A stretch of 64,000 bases of DNA from Guyanagaster necrorhizus (lineage: Eukaryota; Basidiomycota; Agaricomycetes; Agaricales; Physalacriaceae). Location: contig NW_025064898.1 of NCBI RefSeq assembly GCF_019112545.1, positions 345,247-409,246 of the forward strand, in the 5' to 3' direction. The notes under the pieces were generated by a model. The model ran no database searches, was not told the origin of the DNA, and saw only the letters and a program-made list of their open reading frames with translations. This document shows, piece after piece, positions 49,101-59,778 of this stretch; position 1 is the first letter of the stretch, and every line of letters starts with the position of its first letter. The translations under genes were made by a program, and so were the position numbers.

Positions 49101-49580
49101 CATCATTGTTTGTGGTGAGAGTGGTGCGTATCTAATCCACCGAGGATAGTCCAGTCCGCTTTTGAACCCACGCGTCCTTATGGCATATCGGGAATGGAAT
49201 AGCCAGTGCTGAAGAAGGTTGAAGCATGTCAGCGTAGCCAAAAACCACCTTGTTGCTATGCGGAGAATCAGAATCTCCGGATGCTGAGATGAGTTCTGTA
49301 CTTGTTCGAACACATGATATGTCGGATGCTGACCACCGCATCTTCCTCTGCAGCCGAGGCGCACCGCGCCCCCTCATGTCCAACATAAAACGCGAACTTA
49401 ATGTGGAGATATCCTATCAATTATGGACCGATGTCAGCCTACTTGTCGGCCACTGCGAATGGTGGTAGATGCACCGGTTCTGGGACGAGACGCCTCGGCT
49501 AGAAAGGAACTGGGTATGTCCCCACGTATTAGATTACATTGTACGCATTGTCCATGGACATTAGACGGAAAATGTATCTA
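46193..49580. other. 3.4-kb gene-poor interval
   Basis: Open frames at 46504-46797, 46847-47257, 47366-47608, 48512-48802 and 48714-49052 show no family resemblance I can name. Terminal repeats, poly-A tails or reverse-transcriptase motifs were not found by eye. It may be decayed repeat DNA. The first 200 bases contain the PRE7 promoter. Confidence 0.4.
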
Positions 49581-51482
49581 TTAGGACATCTTTGAGGCGC
49601 GTCCCCTAACTATTGACAGTTTCCCCGCTTCCATTGCAGAACGCACAAGCGCCCCATCGTCATCATGTAGAATCGACTGATGCAAATAGTCTTGCGGAGG
49701 GAATGATATCGTAACCGGCTGGTGGCTAATATCCCAACGACATTCGATCATAGCGGCGAGAGTAGGAAGGTCATACTTATGATGCGGTGATACCATCAGA
49801 GATATAACCAGTCGCTGCAAGACAGGAAGAGCCTCAGGAATGGTGAGAGATTGGACGAGATCTTCATTATACCGAGCCTTGTACACTCTAAGTTCGAGCA
49901 AGTTCGCCAGGTCTCGAGCAAGAAGTGTCGGAGTCAATAGATATAAAGCTGCCATTCCTCGCAAGGTAAGTCGAGTCAGTACACATGATGATAGTTCGTG
50001 TAATGCTAAAAACGATATAGAAGCAGTGGGTCGGTTGTCCAGATTGTTGACCTGGAGCTCTTCCAGTGCGGGTGCGCTGATCCATCGGAGCCCTTCGTGG
50101 TCGCCAAGATTCATCTTTCGAAGACGCGGGAGAGTTATGAGGGCGCAGTCAAAGTACAAGCGGCGTTTGATACCGAAAGCGTTAGAGTGTCTGGTATGTG
50201 TTAGTTCTTCAATGTCCTGAAGACTCGGAAGGGACAGAATGGGCATGCAAATCGAAAATGACGGCATATTGGTTTCTTCTATGTGGCAGGATGAAGGCCC
50301 AGATAGCTGGAACGAGGTTCTTCCTGACCGCTGGGTAAATGAGTAAAGAACTTCAATATATCGAAGTGCTGGAGCATCGGTATGTTTTAGGATGACAGGG
50401 TTAGTAAGAGAGACCTTGCGAAGACGTCGAAGTGAGAGACACTTTTCGGGTTCATGAGAATAGCGTAATTCGGCGATGCTACATCGAAAATCGACCAGGT
50501 TGGGCATGCGACGAAGAACACTGAAGAGTACCGTTTGTACATCCCAGGCGGTCGTGACGTTCCAATCGAGACGTGTCAGTTGGGCACATGGCAAACCATT
50601 TAGTAGGAAGGACATATCCTGCTCGGAATCAGCTTTGCCGCTGAATATAACAGTTTCGAGCTGGGGACAACTTCGAAAGGCAGTAGGAAATTGGACGTCC
50701 ATCGTGGACATCTTAGGGGTGACAAATAAATGAAGCGCTCGGAGTAGTGGCAATTGACCATCTTTTAAGCGATTCATGAAGGACCATACGCAGGATTGTG
50801 GGCCATCAAAGAGGGTGAGGAATTCCCAGCGATGTGACTCCGATGAGAGAAGCTGGAGGAGATTTTTGCACCGAAACGACATGGAAAGCGACATTCCGTA
50901 ATCCTGTAGTGCAATCATAATTTCGAGAGAATATTCCCCCGAGCGCTCTAAGCATGTCTTGAGCATTTTTTCCGGGTTATTGAGGAGGATCATATGATTC
51001 TGGAGGTTAATGCGATGCCAGAGTGATGACAGTCCAATGGAAACTGTTCTCCATTCTCTGCAGACGTGACCGAGTACCCATGGGTACTGTATATAGGAGA
51101 AGATATTGAAAGTGCCATTCGGAGGTGCCACCATACTATACATATCCATGAGGTGACAGAATATTTCGCAGAGGATATCTTGAGGGAGACGTCGAATGAC
51201 GGAGATGAATCCTCTGTGAATGACCAGGAAAGCTTCGATAACCGTCTCTTCTCTATGCAGTTCCTCCTGTGAGGCTGAGTCTTCTCCAATGATGCTACTA
51301 CGAGACTGCTGGATAAACTGCAGCCATGTTTGTGCATTGGCAATGTTGTTCTTGATGACTGCAACCTCAGAGCCAAGAGGATATCTATTTGACCTGAGGA
51401 ATGGCTGGAGATTGTGGTCAACATGCCAGAATCTTGGCTGCCATGTACTAGGTTTTTTGTGAACAGAGGTGCCCAGCAGCAT
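49581..51482 (-). CDS. F-box protein with leucine-rich C-terminal region
   Basis: One uninterrupted minus-strand frame gives 633 residues from ATG 51482; an in-frame ATG at 51506 adds eight. ATG 51482 (MLLGTSVHKK) fits the usual start of Agaricomycete F-box proteins, which continue to an LRSNRYPLGSEVAVIKNNIA block. The F-box core is IRRLPQDILCEIFCHL at about residues 105-120, with HVCREWRTVSIGLSSLWHRI after it. The remainder is a series of irregular leucine-rich segments, as in substrate-recognition parts of SCF ubiquitin ligases. The target is unknown. The family is greatly expanded in mushrooms. Confidence 0.85.
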   Translation of the reverse strand: MLLGTSVHKKPSTWQPRFWHVDHNLQPFLRSNRYPLGSEVAVIKNNIANAQTWLQFIQQSRSSIIGEDSASQEELHREETVIEAFLVIHRGFISVIRRLPQDILCEIFCHLMDMYSMVAPPNGTFNIFSYIQYPWVLGHVCREWRTVSIGLSSLWHRINLQNHMILLNNPEKMLKTCLERSGEYSLEIMIALQDYGMSLSMSFRCKNLLQLLSSESHRWEFLTLFDGPQSCVWSFMNRLKDGQLPLLRALHLFVTPKMSTMDVQFPTAFRSCPQLETVIFSGKADSEQDMSFLLNGLPCAQLTRLDWNVTTAWDVQTVLFSVLRRMPNLVDFRCSIAELRYSHEPEKCLSLRRLRKVSLTNPVILKHTDAPALRYIEVLYSFTQRSGRTSFQLSGPSSCHIEETNMPSFSICMPILSLPSLQDIEELTHTRHSNAFGIKRRLYFDCALITLPRLRKMNLGDHEGLRWISAPALEELQVNNLDNRPTASISFLALHELSSCVLTRLTLRGMAALYLLTPTLLARDLANLLELRVYKARYNEDLVQSLTIPEALPVLQRLVISLMVSPHHKYDLPTLAAMIECRWDISHQPVTISFPPQDYLHQSILHDDDGALVRSAMEAGKLSIVRGRASKMS

Positions 51483-51599
51483 TGTACTACTAAAAATCAG
51501 CCTCATACTAGGGCTCTAGAGTAAGATGATACTTACCTGTCTGAGGCTGAAGATGCAGAAGTTTTGAGGGGAACTTGAAGCTCTGTTAGAGAAGCAAGT

Positions 51600-51785
51600 G
51601 GCAGAATTGCCATATTATAGCACTATATATCAGTGCTGACCCTTGGCTGAGACTGATTCATCCTCACCTAGGGATGTAGAATGGAGGTGAAAATGAAGGT
51701 AAGACACTGGAACCGATGTCTCCCATGAATCAGTCTCAGAGCCAAGGTTGGCGCTGATAGAGATGGCATTGGCAGCCTATCTTCA
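51600..51785. repeat. Imperfect inverted repeat, MITE-like
   Basis: The left arm core 51628-51661 (tat cagtgctgac ... gattcat) and the right arm core 51725-51759 (atgaatcagtctcagagcca ...) are inverted complements with a few mismatches and small indels. Weaker similarity extends outward to about 51600 and 51785. The loop is about 60 bases. It sits just upstream of the F-box gene. Confidence 0.7.
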
Positions 51786-52098
51786 TGGATGAAGCAGAGC
51801 TCCATATCAACAGAGGTTGTGAGTGTCTCGAGATCCATGCAGAGGCCTACGAAATGCTCCCTACCCTTGGAATCCGCCTTTACGACGAATAGCACCAAAG
51901 AAAGGGAGTCGTATTATGTTATAGTAAAAAGGTATATGGATGAGCAGCAGTTTGAGTGACCGGCAATTCAGGGCCGGGCTCCGGCAAGATTATATTTATT
52001 TGCCGGCCCGAAACCTTTGAACCTTCGCGTTGCTGCCGCCAGCAGTGGAATGATTTGGTTGTAACCACTTCCTCATACCCATCCAGGACCTACGTAAC

Positions 52099-55063
52099 AT
52101 GGATCCAGAGGATTGCTCATCCCTCTTGGCACCCACTGCTGAGCAGTTGGCAGCAGTGAAGGTTTTTCCGTTGATAATTTCCCTGAAAAGCGACATTTTG
52201 GTGCGCCTGCAGCCTCGTTTTGGTTTCTCGGAATACTCATATCTCGCAGAAACAATTGGGTTAGTTCTTACTTTGAAAATGGTTCTCTTTGGTAGTTGAT
52301 TTTGCTCCAAGACGCTGCACTGAGCTGGGAGTGGGTTACTTCATTATTATATCCGTCTCCAAACTGACGAGGTTATAGTCAATTAACGGCCTCTGATATC
52401 AACTTTGCTGTCGTTCGACCTATCGTTTTCAAATATTCCAAGGTTCGCTTCTCTGTATTTTCTGGATTATCCGCCTCATACCGTGCTTTAGCTACAAAAT
52501 ATGGCTGTCGTATATGCGTGTCTGGTTGTCCGGTCGTACTTCTTGAACGAAGCCGAAGAAGATCTGGCTTATTCTGGCCTTATGCAATCCCGTGCCATGT
52601 TCTGTGAAATCCTGGCCATAAAACTTCTCAACAACTTTGCTAACAATTACATTCAATTGGTTGCGGTCCTCACCACCACTTGGAACCCTCTTGCCGGGGC
52701 TCCTTCAGACATCGTCGACGAAGTTCGGCAAGTCCTAGGTGGAGATGATGATGATCTTAACTCCCCGCAAAGTGCTCTCGAGGTCTAGCCGTCCATCAAC
52801 GTCTTCCATGCCAATCCTGTCACTTATTCGCATTCCTAGATGGCGATATCGTCCGAATCCAAGCATTTCCTTTCTTGTCCTGTCTCACAGAAGGTCGTTA
52901 ACGACATCTATTCTGGACGCGTCGTATTCTCGACTGCTGCCCACAGATCTGTCTTAGCTGACAACTACAAATCGCGCGCAATCGAGGTATACGATTGCCG
53001 TAAGGCACCATTCCTGGATCATTATCGGTACGACGTTTGCCCTTCATTCACAGCCCGCGTCTCAATGCATGAAGGCTTCGTGTCCCACGCTATGGGAGTA
53101 TACTAGAGTTTCTGAATTTTGCCGTTCTCTTGTGCACCTTTATTCTCTGCCTTACCTGTTTGTGAAATGTTCCTCGCTCGTCCACCGCACCGCTAACAGA
53201 TGTACAGATCAGGACTTGAACGTGGTCACTGGCTGGGAGATTGCATTTTGTGTATGTGCCGCTGCCTTTGTTCTAGAAGAATATACTGCCGCGACAGAAC
53301 ATGGATGGAGTATCTACATTGCCAACGTCAGTATTGTTGTTGAGTCGATTCACCATCAAAGCTGACGGTTTTCTCCTTGCAGACGTGGAACGCATTCGAT
53401 TTTTCCTTCATTCTGATCTTCCTTATCTATCTCGGCCTAAGGATTCGAGGGATTGCTCAGGGAAACCCTGACTACTCCGATACGGCATTCGACGTGCTTG
53501 CATGTGGAGCATGCATACTGATTCCCCGGTTGGCGTTCTTTGCAGTTTCTAACAATGTCGTTGTCCTGTAAGTGTCTTCTGGCACAGCCTCACCAAAGAT
53601 ACCACCCAAACCCAACAGATCTCTGCGAGAAATGATATCACAGTTCGTCTTCTTCATCGGAATTGCAGCAATCTGTTTCTCCGGCCTGTTGTTCACGCTT
53701 TGGAGACTTGGTGTGTTGTTCTCCATTGGAAGAAGCTCGTTTTCTTCATAAAGCTCTCACAGGAAATGGAACTTGGTCAGTCAAAAGAATCGCTTGGCTC
53801 ATGGTACAGATATGGTTCGGTAACACGTACTTGAGCTTTGGTCAGGCTGAGAGCTTCCATCCATTGTTCGGACCGATCCTTATGACAAGCTTTGCGGCAC
53901 TGTCGAACACTCTCCTATTGACAAGTAAGGCTTCTTGTTATCTTAGCAACTAGACTGACGTCAGCCAGTTCTCATTTCGATCTTGTCCAATACCGTGGCA
54001 AGAATTGATGCAGTAAGTGGGTTTTACTGACCGCCTCGTCACAAGTTACTGACGGACATCTTCTGCAGAATGCCACACAGGAGGTTCGTCTCATATCAGT
54101 GTACACGTTCACGCTTCAACGATCGAATGTCTAGTACCTATTCCAATATGCGATATCTACTATTGAAGGGTATGCGATGTCTGACTTTCTCGTCGTGATC
54201 CACACTGATATAGCGTCGTAATAGCGTCCAATCCGATGCTCTCTTTTCTTATCAGCCTCCTTTCAACATTCTCGCCTTCATCATCCTCAAACCGGCCAGC
54301 TGGTTCCTCAGCCCCCGCGCTCTTCACACCACCAATGTCTTCCTCACCAGAGTCACCAGCTTTCCCATCCTTGTCGTCATAGGTGTCTACGAACGATACT
54401 TCGCTTCAGGGCAGCGCTTTCGTGAATCGGGTAAAGGTGCTGCGCAAACATTATTCAGCAGTCTTCCCCGTCACATCAAGAACATGCCCATTGTCGAAGC
54501 TATCGTCGGGTCCACATCGAATGACTTGTACGAAGCTATCTTTGAGGTTGACGCGGAGCGCGATTTGCATTTGTTCGATGAAGAGGAGGAGGAGCTACCT
54601 CACCTGCGATCAGTGCATTCACAGGAGAATTTACTTTCGGATGCTGAAAGTAGGAAGAGGCGTCAGTCGAGTGTAAGGCGGCCCCCAAGCGCGATGTCGG
54701 GTCCGAAGAGACTATCACCTCAGAGTTCGCCCCGGACGCCCAGGGCCAGGAATCTAGATCTCCTCTCGGCTGAAGTGCAGTCTTCTCTGGGCTCATTGAA
54801 CCCATTGCAGCAACTGTTCGGTCGGCCTTCTGATAGTCCTCAAGTGGAAGCAGCTGTGAAGAAGGTGGAGGCTTTAGTGGATGACCTGCGCAATCTGCCT
54901 GTTCATAAATTGAGCGATGAGATGAGGGAACTACAGGTACGTGCGCACTTCTGGGAACCGAATTCTGTTTACCTTTGCCTAGGAACGCCAAGCGAGGATC
55001 GAGAGCTTACTGCTGATGCTCACCAGAGGCATGAGAAACGAAACAGCGAGCACGGTGTCATGA
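52099..55063 (+). CDS. YVC1: Vacuolar TRP-type cation channel (YVC1-like)
   Basis: Fourteen exons give 746 residues: 52099-52259, 52379-52442, 52492-52782, 52840-53027, 53075-53157, 53208-53326, 53383-53567, 53619-53710, 53754-53924, 53969-54012, 54069-54083, 54135-54169, 54225-54936 and 54983-55063. The cytosolic N-terminus (VVRPIVFKYSK, FSTAAHRSVLADNYKSRAIE) leads to an ion-transport domain with several membrane segments. The pore region is IAWLMVQIWFGNTYLSFGQA, followed by LLTILISILSNTVARIDANA. The C-terminal tail has an acidic run DEEEEELPHL. Yeast Yvc1 releases Ca2+ from the vacuole on osmotic shock. Exon 11 is only 15 nt (NATQE). All phases agree. Confidence 0.9.
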
Positions 55064-55584
55064 ACTTCTTAACGATGGATAATATCTGGACTATTCGACT
55101 GCATCTGCTTTGGACATCTATCTACTTACAGACGGTTTTGATCATACATGATACCCTAACGTCCGACTGACCTTACGCTACTTGTTGGCTATCAGCACGT
55201 TGTTCCCATTGTCTTGTTTTGAAAGTCAAGTGCTCACTTCCAACATTACCTTGGCCCAGAAAAGAGATGTGGTAGTATATACTAGGACATTACGATCGGA
55301 ATTTATACCTTAAAACTGCATCCTGTACTTCGCGCTCCCTTGGAATGCTGCTAAACCGCTGACTGTATAGGAATTATGATAAAATAGGACTCGATAGGAT
55401 CCGCCTGCTGTTATAGAACGTCAGTGTCGACTATGCACCTGTTTATCTCTGTCAAGCCGCAGTTATGGAAATGTACGGATTCTATAAGTCGTGAGTTTCT
55501 CCTGCTCACCACGTTGCAGGAAGATTTTGTCAAACAGTGAAGCCCTACTTCCACTCAAAATGATGGAATTCCTGCTCGTCCGGC
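55064..55584. other. Intergenic region
   Basis: No coding signal. It separates the YVC1 3' end from the degraded ATPase locus. Confidence 0.4.
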
Positions 55585-57930
55585 TTGTTCCCCTGTACAA
55601 ACGGCGCAGTCCACAAAGAGTCTCTACTAGCGATTCCCACAGAGGTCGGCCTTCTTGAGATGCGACGGGCGAATCACTACGTCTTTGATAACACACCTTT
55701 TACCGTCCATCTTGAACAAACCCATTGGGGTTTCACGATGTTCCGCCGTCTAAGAGGCTTTGGCAAGAGCCTATTGGTTGACACGCTCAAATGTCATCAC
55801 GGGATAGCGTTTGCGGACTCCCTAGAGGAAACATTTGAGGTTTGTAAGTTTCATGTGCATCGATTGACTTCGATACTGATATTAAGACAGGGATTGCACA
55901 ACGGGAACAAGGATGTTCACAAGATGGTTCCTCTTTCTAGATGGTTCGTTCTGAGATTCAATCTGTCACCGTTGACCGGCCACGGCGATTCTGCAGTCCA
56001 GTCATTCTATAATGATCTTCTCGTTGGACTCAGCAGTTCTGGTGGTTGCAAGCTTTCGTGCAATTCTCCCGCATATACTTCGATACCAGGTTGGACGTGC
56101 TCCGGAAGGCTGCATGCAAATAATTTCTGCTGACAGCTTCCCCTGGACGGCGATACAGGAAATTAGCAGGAGCTTGAAGCCATCTCCTTGTCAATGGGTA
56201 ATTTATCATGATCTTCCCGTATCCTAGCTAACGCTTCAGAGCAGGTTTACGTTCTTCTTGACCTGGAAGATGACTACGGCATAAATTACTACCTCCAGCA
56301 CCACGTAAAAGATGATATCCTTTGGCAAAGAACACCACTTGGTTTGGCGATGGAACATTTTTGGAGTTTGATCAAGCTAAACCAAGAAGAAGGCTTTACT
56401 GACGGTGTTTTCGTAATGGGAGTCATGCCTGTAGCAACAACCGATGGAATCATCCTGGGCAACATCTCTTTCCATCCCGAGTTTTGCTGGCTTTGTGGGC
56501 CAAGCAACCCAGTTGTTTCCGTCGCTATGGATAAGATGGGTTTTGAAAGCAATAGTTTACTAAAGACGTTTGGCGAAGTGTACACCGATGGATATCACTG
56601 TTCACTCAGTATACTCAGGTGACGCCGGCCTTCAATACCGGCACTTGCTTGGCTGCCATACAAGTACGTGTAGCCTTAGGTCTAAAAATCTGCACTGAAT
56701 TTGCAAGCAAGAACTTCGACATAATCGCATGATCGCTTTTCAAGGTGTCAGAATTCCGGAGAACTCTTAAGCTATCTTATAGCTTGATCGCTTCCGATAG
56801 TAATATCGTTAACCAGCTGGTTGATGCAACTGGTACTCAAGGCGACGGTTTTACAACCATAGAAAATGAGAATATTTATTTTCGCTACGTATCGCTGTTT
56901 GACCTCGGGGTAGGGCCAAAATTACCTCGAGTCTTATCGTTATTTCTCAATCTTCCTTCTAGCGTGGCTAACATCAGGTCCTTCTCAAACTCCTTGCGTA
57001 TAATGGAGTGCTCTCTTTTGACCCTCAAGAGCCGACAAAGTTTCTCAGAATACCCACTCATACTGTGGCAAGACAAGTAGTTGCGAGTATTATGAAGTGG
57101 GGAGGCCTATGTGACAACTGAGCTCACACATGCCTTATGAGCACTAGACGATCCCATGAATATTATCCGAGTTCTAGACATGTATCACCGTGCTCAAGCG
57201 TGGAATCGGTCAATTTCATTATGAGAAATTGAAGAAGCATGCTGGTATACTATTTTCCTGTTCTCTTCGACAACTTTTTATGTCGTCCGAAGCGTGGATA
57301 TACTGCTAGGAAGGTCAGTGGCTTGATTTAGATTGTGGGCTATTGCTTATCGTGTACAGATCGAGGACGGCAATGTTAGTTGGATCGGTCTTTATTCCCT
57401 GTTAATCCTTCACTTATATGTTCAATTTATGCAGCATCCTGAGGGTGACGCCCTCAAGGTGGATATTACGGTCGAGATGAGCACAGACCTCATCGTTCTA
57501 GAGCTAAAGAATATAGATGTGGACTTGATCTTGGATCTTTCATCGTACGGTCTGAAACATCATCCTGATAATCTCCTGGAACAGATGATATTTATTCAAC
57601 AAATGCCGACCGAGAAAATCCCGCTCCTTACTTTCATAGAAGGTCATTTCCGGGAGTGTTTGGTAGTCGAACATTTTATAAAGCATGTGGTTGTGCCTCA
57701 ACTACGTAGCTCCTTGGTCCATAGCGGTGATATTCAGGACTTGGTGGCAATGCGTTTGACGGAGTATGCTGTTGTCATCGTTGGCGGTGGTCAAGTTTTG
57801 GTGACGAGACTGAGGAGATATGCCAGGGCTTGGAGAGCCGGAATGACTCCCACCACGAACCCCAATACAGAAGAGACCCTCTGGTCCTCAACTTGTGCTG
57901 CAGACGGGTCGCTATGTCATCTAGTATAAT
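55585..57930 (+). pseudogene. AAA-ATPase-like plus PD-(D/E)XK nuclease locus, probably degraded (copy C)
   Basis: The first half (55618-57080) is the AAA-ATPase-like domain of PF09820 type. It reads IPTEVGLLEMRRANHYVFDN, then a Walker-A-like RRLRGFGKSLLVDTLK, a Walker-B-like YVLLDLEDDYG and VFVMGVMPVATTDGIILGNI. The second half (57333-57930) is the nuclease domain, with TDLIVLELKNIDVDLILDLS retaining the E-x-K lysine, QMPTEKIPLL and TEYAVVIVGGGQVLVTRLRR. A TAG at 57078-57080 and unclear splicing between the halves make a single intact protein doubtful. The usual Walker-B DEYD is altered to DLEDD. It is the only copy in the window with both halves. Function of this family in fungi is unknown. 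Confidence 0.65.
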
Positions 57931-58540
57931 TGGCATGTAATCTTAACCTTATGATATTGCTAAGTTTTACATGCCGGCGAGAAGCCAGTTTTCGGAAATG
58001 GTATTGATGATACTTGCAAAGACCTTCTAATTGAATTATTACTCCTGACATCTGGACTGTGGATTTTGTATACGAGATCTCCTCTTCCTTACCCGCAACG
58101 TGAAGATGGAGCTGCTTAAATTTGAATGAGTCCAGTGTGCATAAGTCGTGTCCTTGATTGTGAAGAATACAGAATTCGACGGGAGAAATAGGGATTATTT
58201 AAATGAATACAGATACCATAGTAATACAGTTCCCTCAAGCACTATTGACTTCCGTCGGCGGTACATCATTAGAAGAGCTGATTGGAGTTTTCGCTCCACC
58301 TTCCCGCGAACGTTGGTAATTCGATAAAATTGTTGGAAGAACTAAAGTCTGCCGAGAGACGTCATAAATTGAGCGCATACATCTCAAGGTGAGCACGTAC
58401 TCGCACTACACGGCCGATGTCGCCCTTGTAAGGCATTTCGCAAGGTGGTACCGGCGGCATGCAGAAGGGCCATGTTGTCCCCCATTCAAATATCAGTAGT
58501 AAGATGCCAAAATATTGACGGCTGACGGATAGGTACTTCA
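57931..58540. other. Intergenic region, no gene supported
   Basis: I see only short frames. Its 3' end may contain the last exons of the EF-hand gene that runs in from the right. Confidence 0.35.
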
Positions 58541-59778
58541 GACGGGCAAGCTATGAAGCGACAATAGTCGTACGCACCCTTTAGTAAATGTCTCCTTCCA
58601 TGTTTCGGGGCCTGAAGCTTCGTTGGTGCTGAATGCGGTGTAAGTCAATGGGTAAAACACAGAGACGTCAGTGCATACATAAAAAACTACGCAGGGGTTG
58701 TCAGCGTGTCTTAAATGTAAGAGATCGAGCATACCTGCTCAGTGTCGATATCTTGGCACCATTCAATACGTTCGTAGGAGCCCCAATTCCTTCCCCATGG
58801 CGTGTTACTCAGCTTATTCACATGGATTGGGAGATTAATATTCGCTGACGGCATCCATGAGTCCGAAGTTGGGTAACTGCAGAGCGTTCAGCAGAGTCCA
58901 GACATTGAATAGAACTTAGAGGCGAACCTAAATACAGTATGGAGAGCATAACCCGCATATCGAGCATATTTATCTTCAAGGCCGAGCACAATCAACCCCC
59001 GAATGGTGTCATCGAGAGATACGACGCCGTCACCGTTTGTATCGAAGAATGTTGGTGTCTACGAAGAGGTTTAGCGTGACGCCGAAAATACTTCTCACGT
59101 ACTCACAACACCACTCTTGTTCATTGCTTGGACAGTCCAAGTCCCGACTTGCTTGACAGCGGCGAGAGGCAATCCATTGACCTTCTCCAAACCCTCATTA
59201 ATGAATTGCAATCCATCGATAGCCTTCAACCCGCTCGCGATGGGTTCGAAGACCCTCCCACTCGTGTTAGCTGCGAGAACAATGACACCATCCACCGCCG
59301 TCCCGGCAAGATCTGCGGTACCAGTAACAACGTTCGCTGTGACATTGAGACCCGTCTCAGCTACTTGCCGACCGATCGAGAAGCCAGTGGAGCTGGCGTT
59401 TTGTATGAGTTCTGCACTGTACTTGCTAGCGTCGACAGCGGGGTTGACGATTGTAGAGGCGCCCGAAGTGAAGAAATTCCCTACAGTGAAGAGCCTAGAG
59501 GTGATGCTACCGCCAATTCCTGGTGCTTGGGAAGTTTGGCTAGTAGAATCCGCAGCAGCTCCTCCTTCGCCTTCTTCAGTGATTTCAACAGATGTTTGAG
59601 GCTTCCCTTCAGGTGGAGTAGGAGCTACAGGAGGCGGAGTGAGAACAGGAGGCTCGGGGTCATCCGGGGCCATAGTAGGATTATCCTCTAGCTGAGGTTT
59701 ATTTGAATTGATGGCGCCAGTAGCTGTGGTCGCGACATCCGACACGCGATGGGCTGTGTTCTTCAAGAAAGAGGTCAT
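58540..59778 (-). CDS. EF-hand protein with amphipathic repeat region (C-terminal exons unresolved)
   Basis: From ATG 59778 (MTSFLKNTAHRVSD) the first exon runs to about 59105. It has a Pro/Glu-rich stretch, then a helical, Ala/Thr/Val-rich region (SKYSAELIQNASSTGFSIGR and onward) that resembles lipid-droplet or LEA-like amphipathic helices. The second exon supplies FFDTNGDGVVSLDDTIRGLI, a canonical EF-hand loop D-x-N-x-D-G-x-x-S-x-x-D. A third exon ends ERIEWCQDIDTEQ near 58732. Caleosin-type peroxygenases also have one EF-hand, but their heme and Pro-knot motifs are not evident. The final exons and stop were not resolved, so the left boundary is approximate. Confidence 0.6.

Noticed and set aside
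49840..50220. Plus-strand frame inside the F-box gene
   Set aside because: It lies opposite a 633-residue uninterrupted frame with a clear F-box, so it is a shadow.
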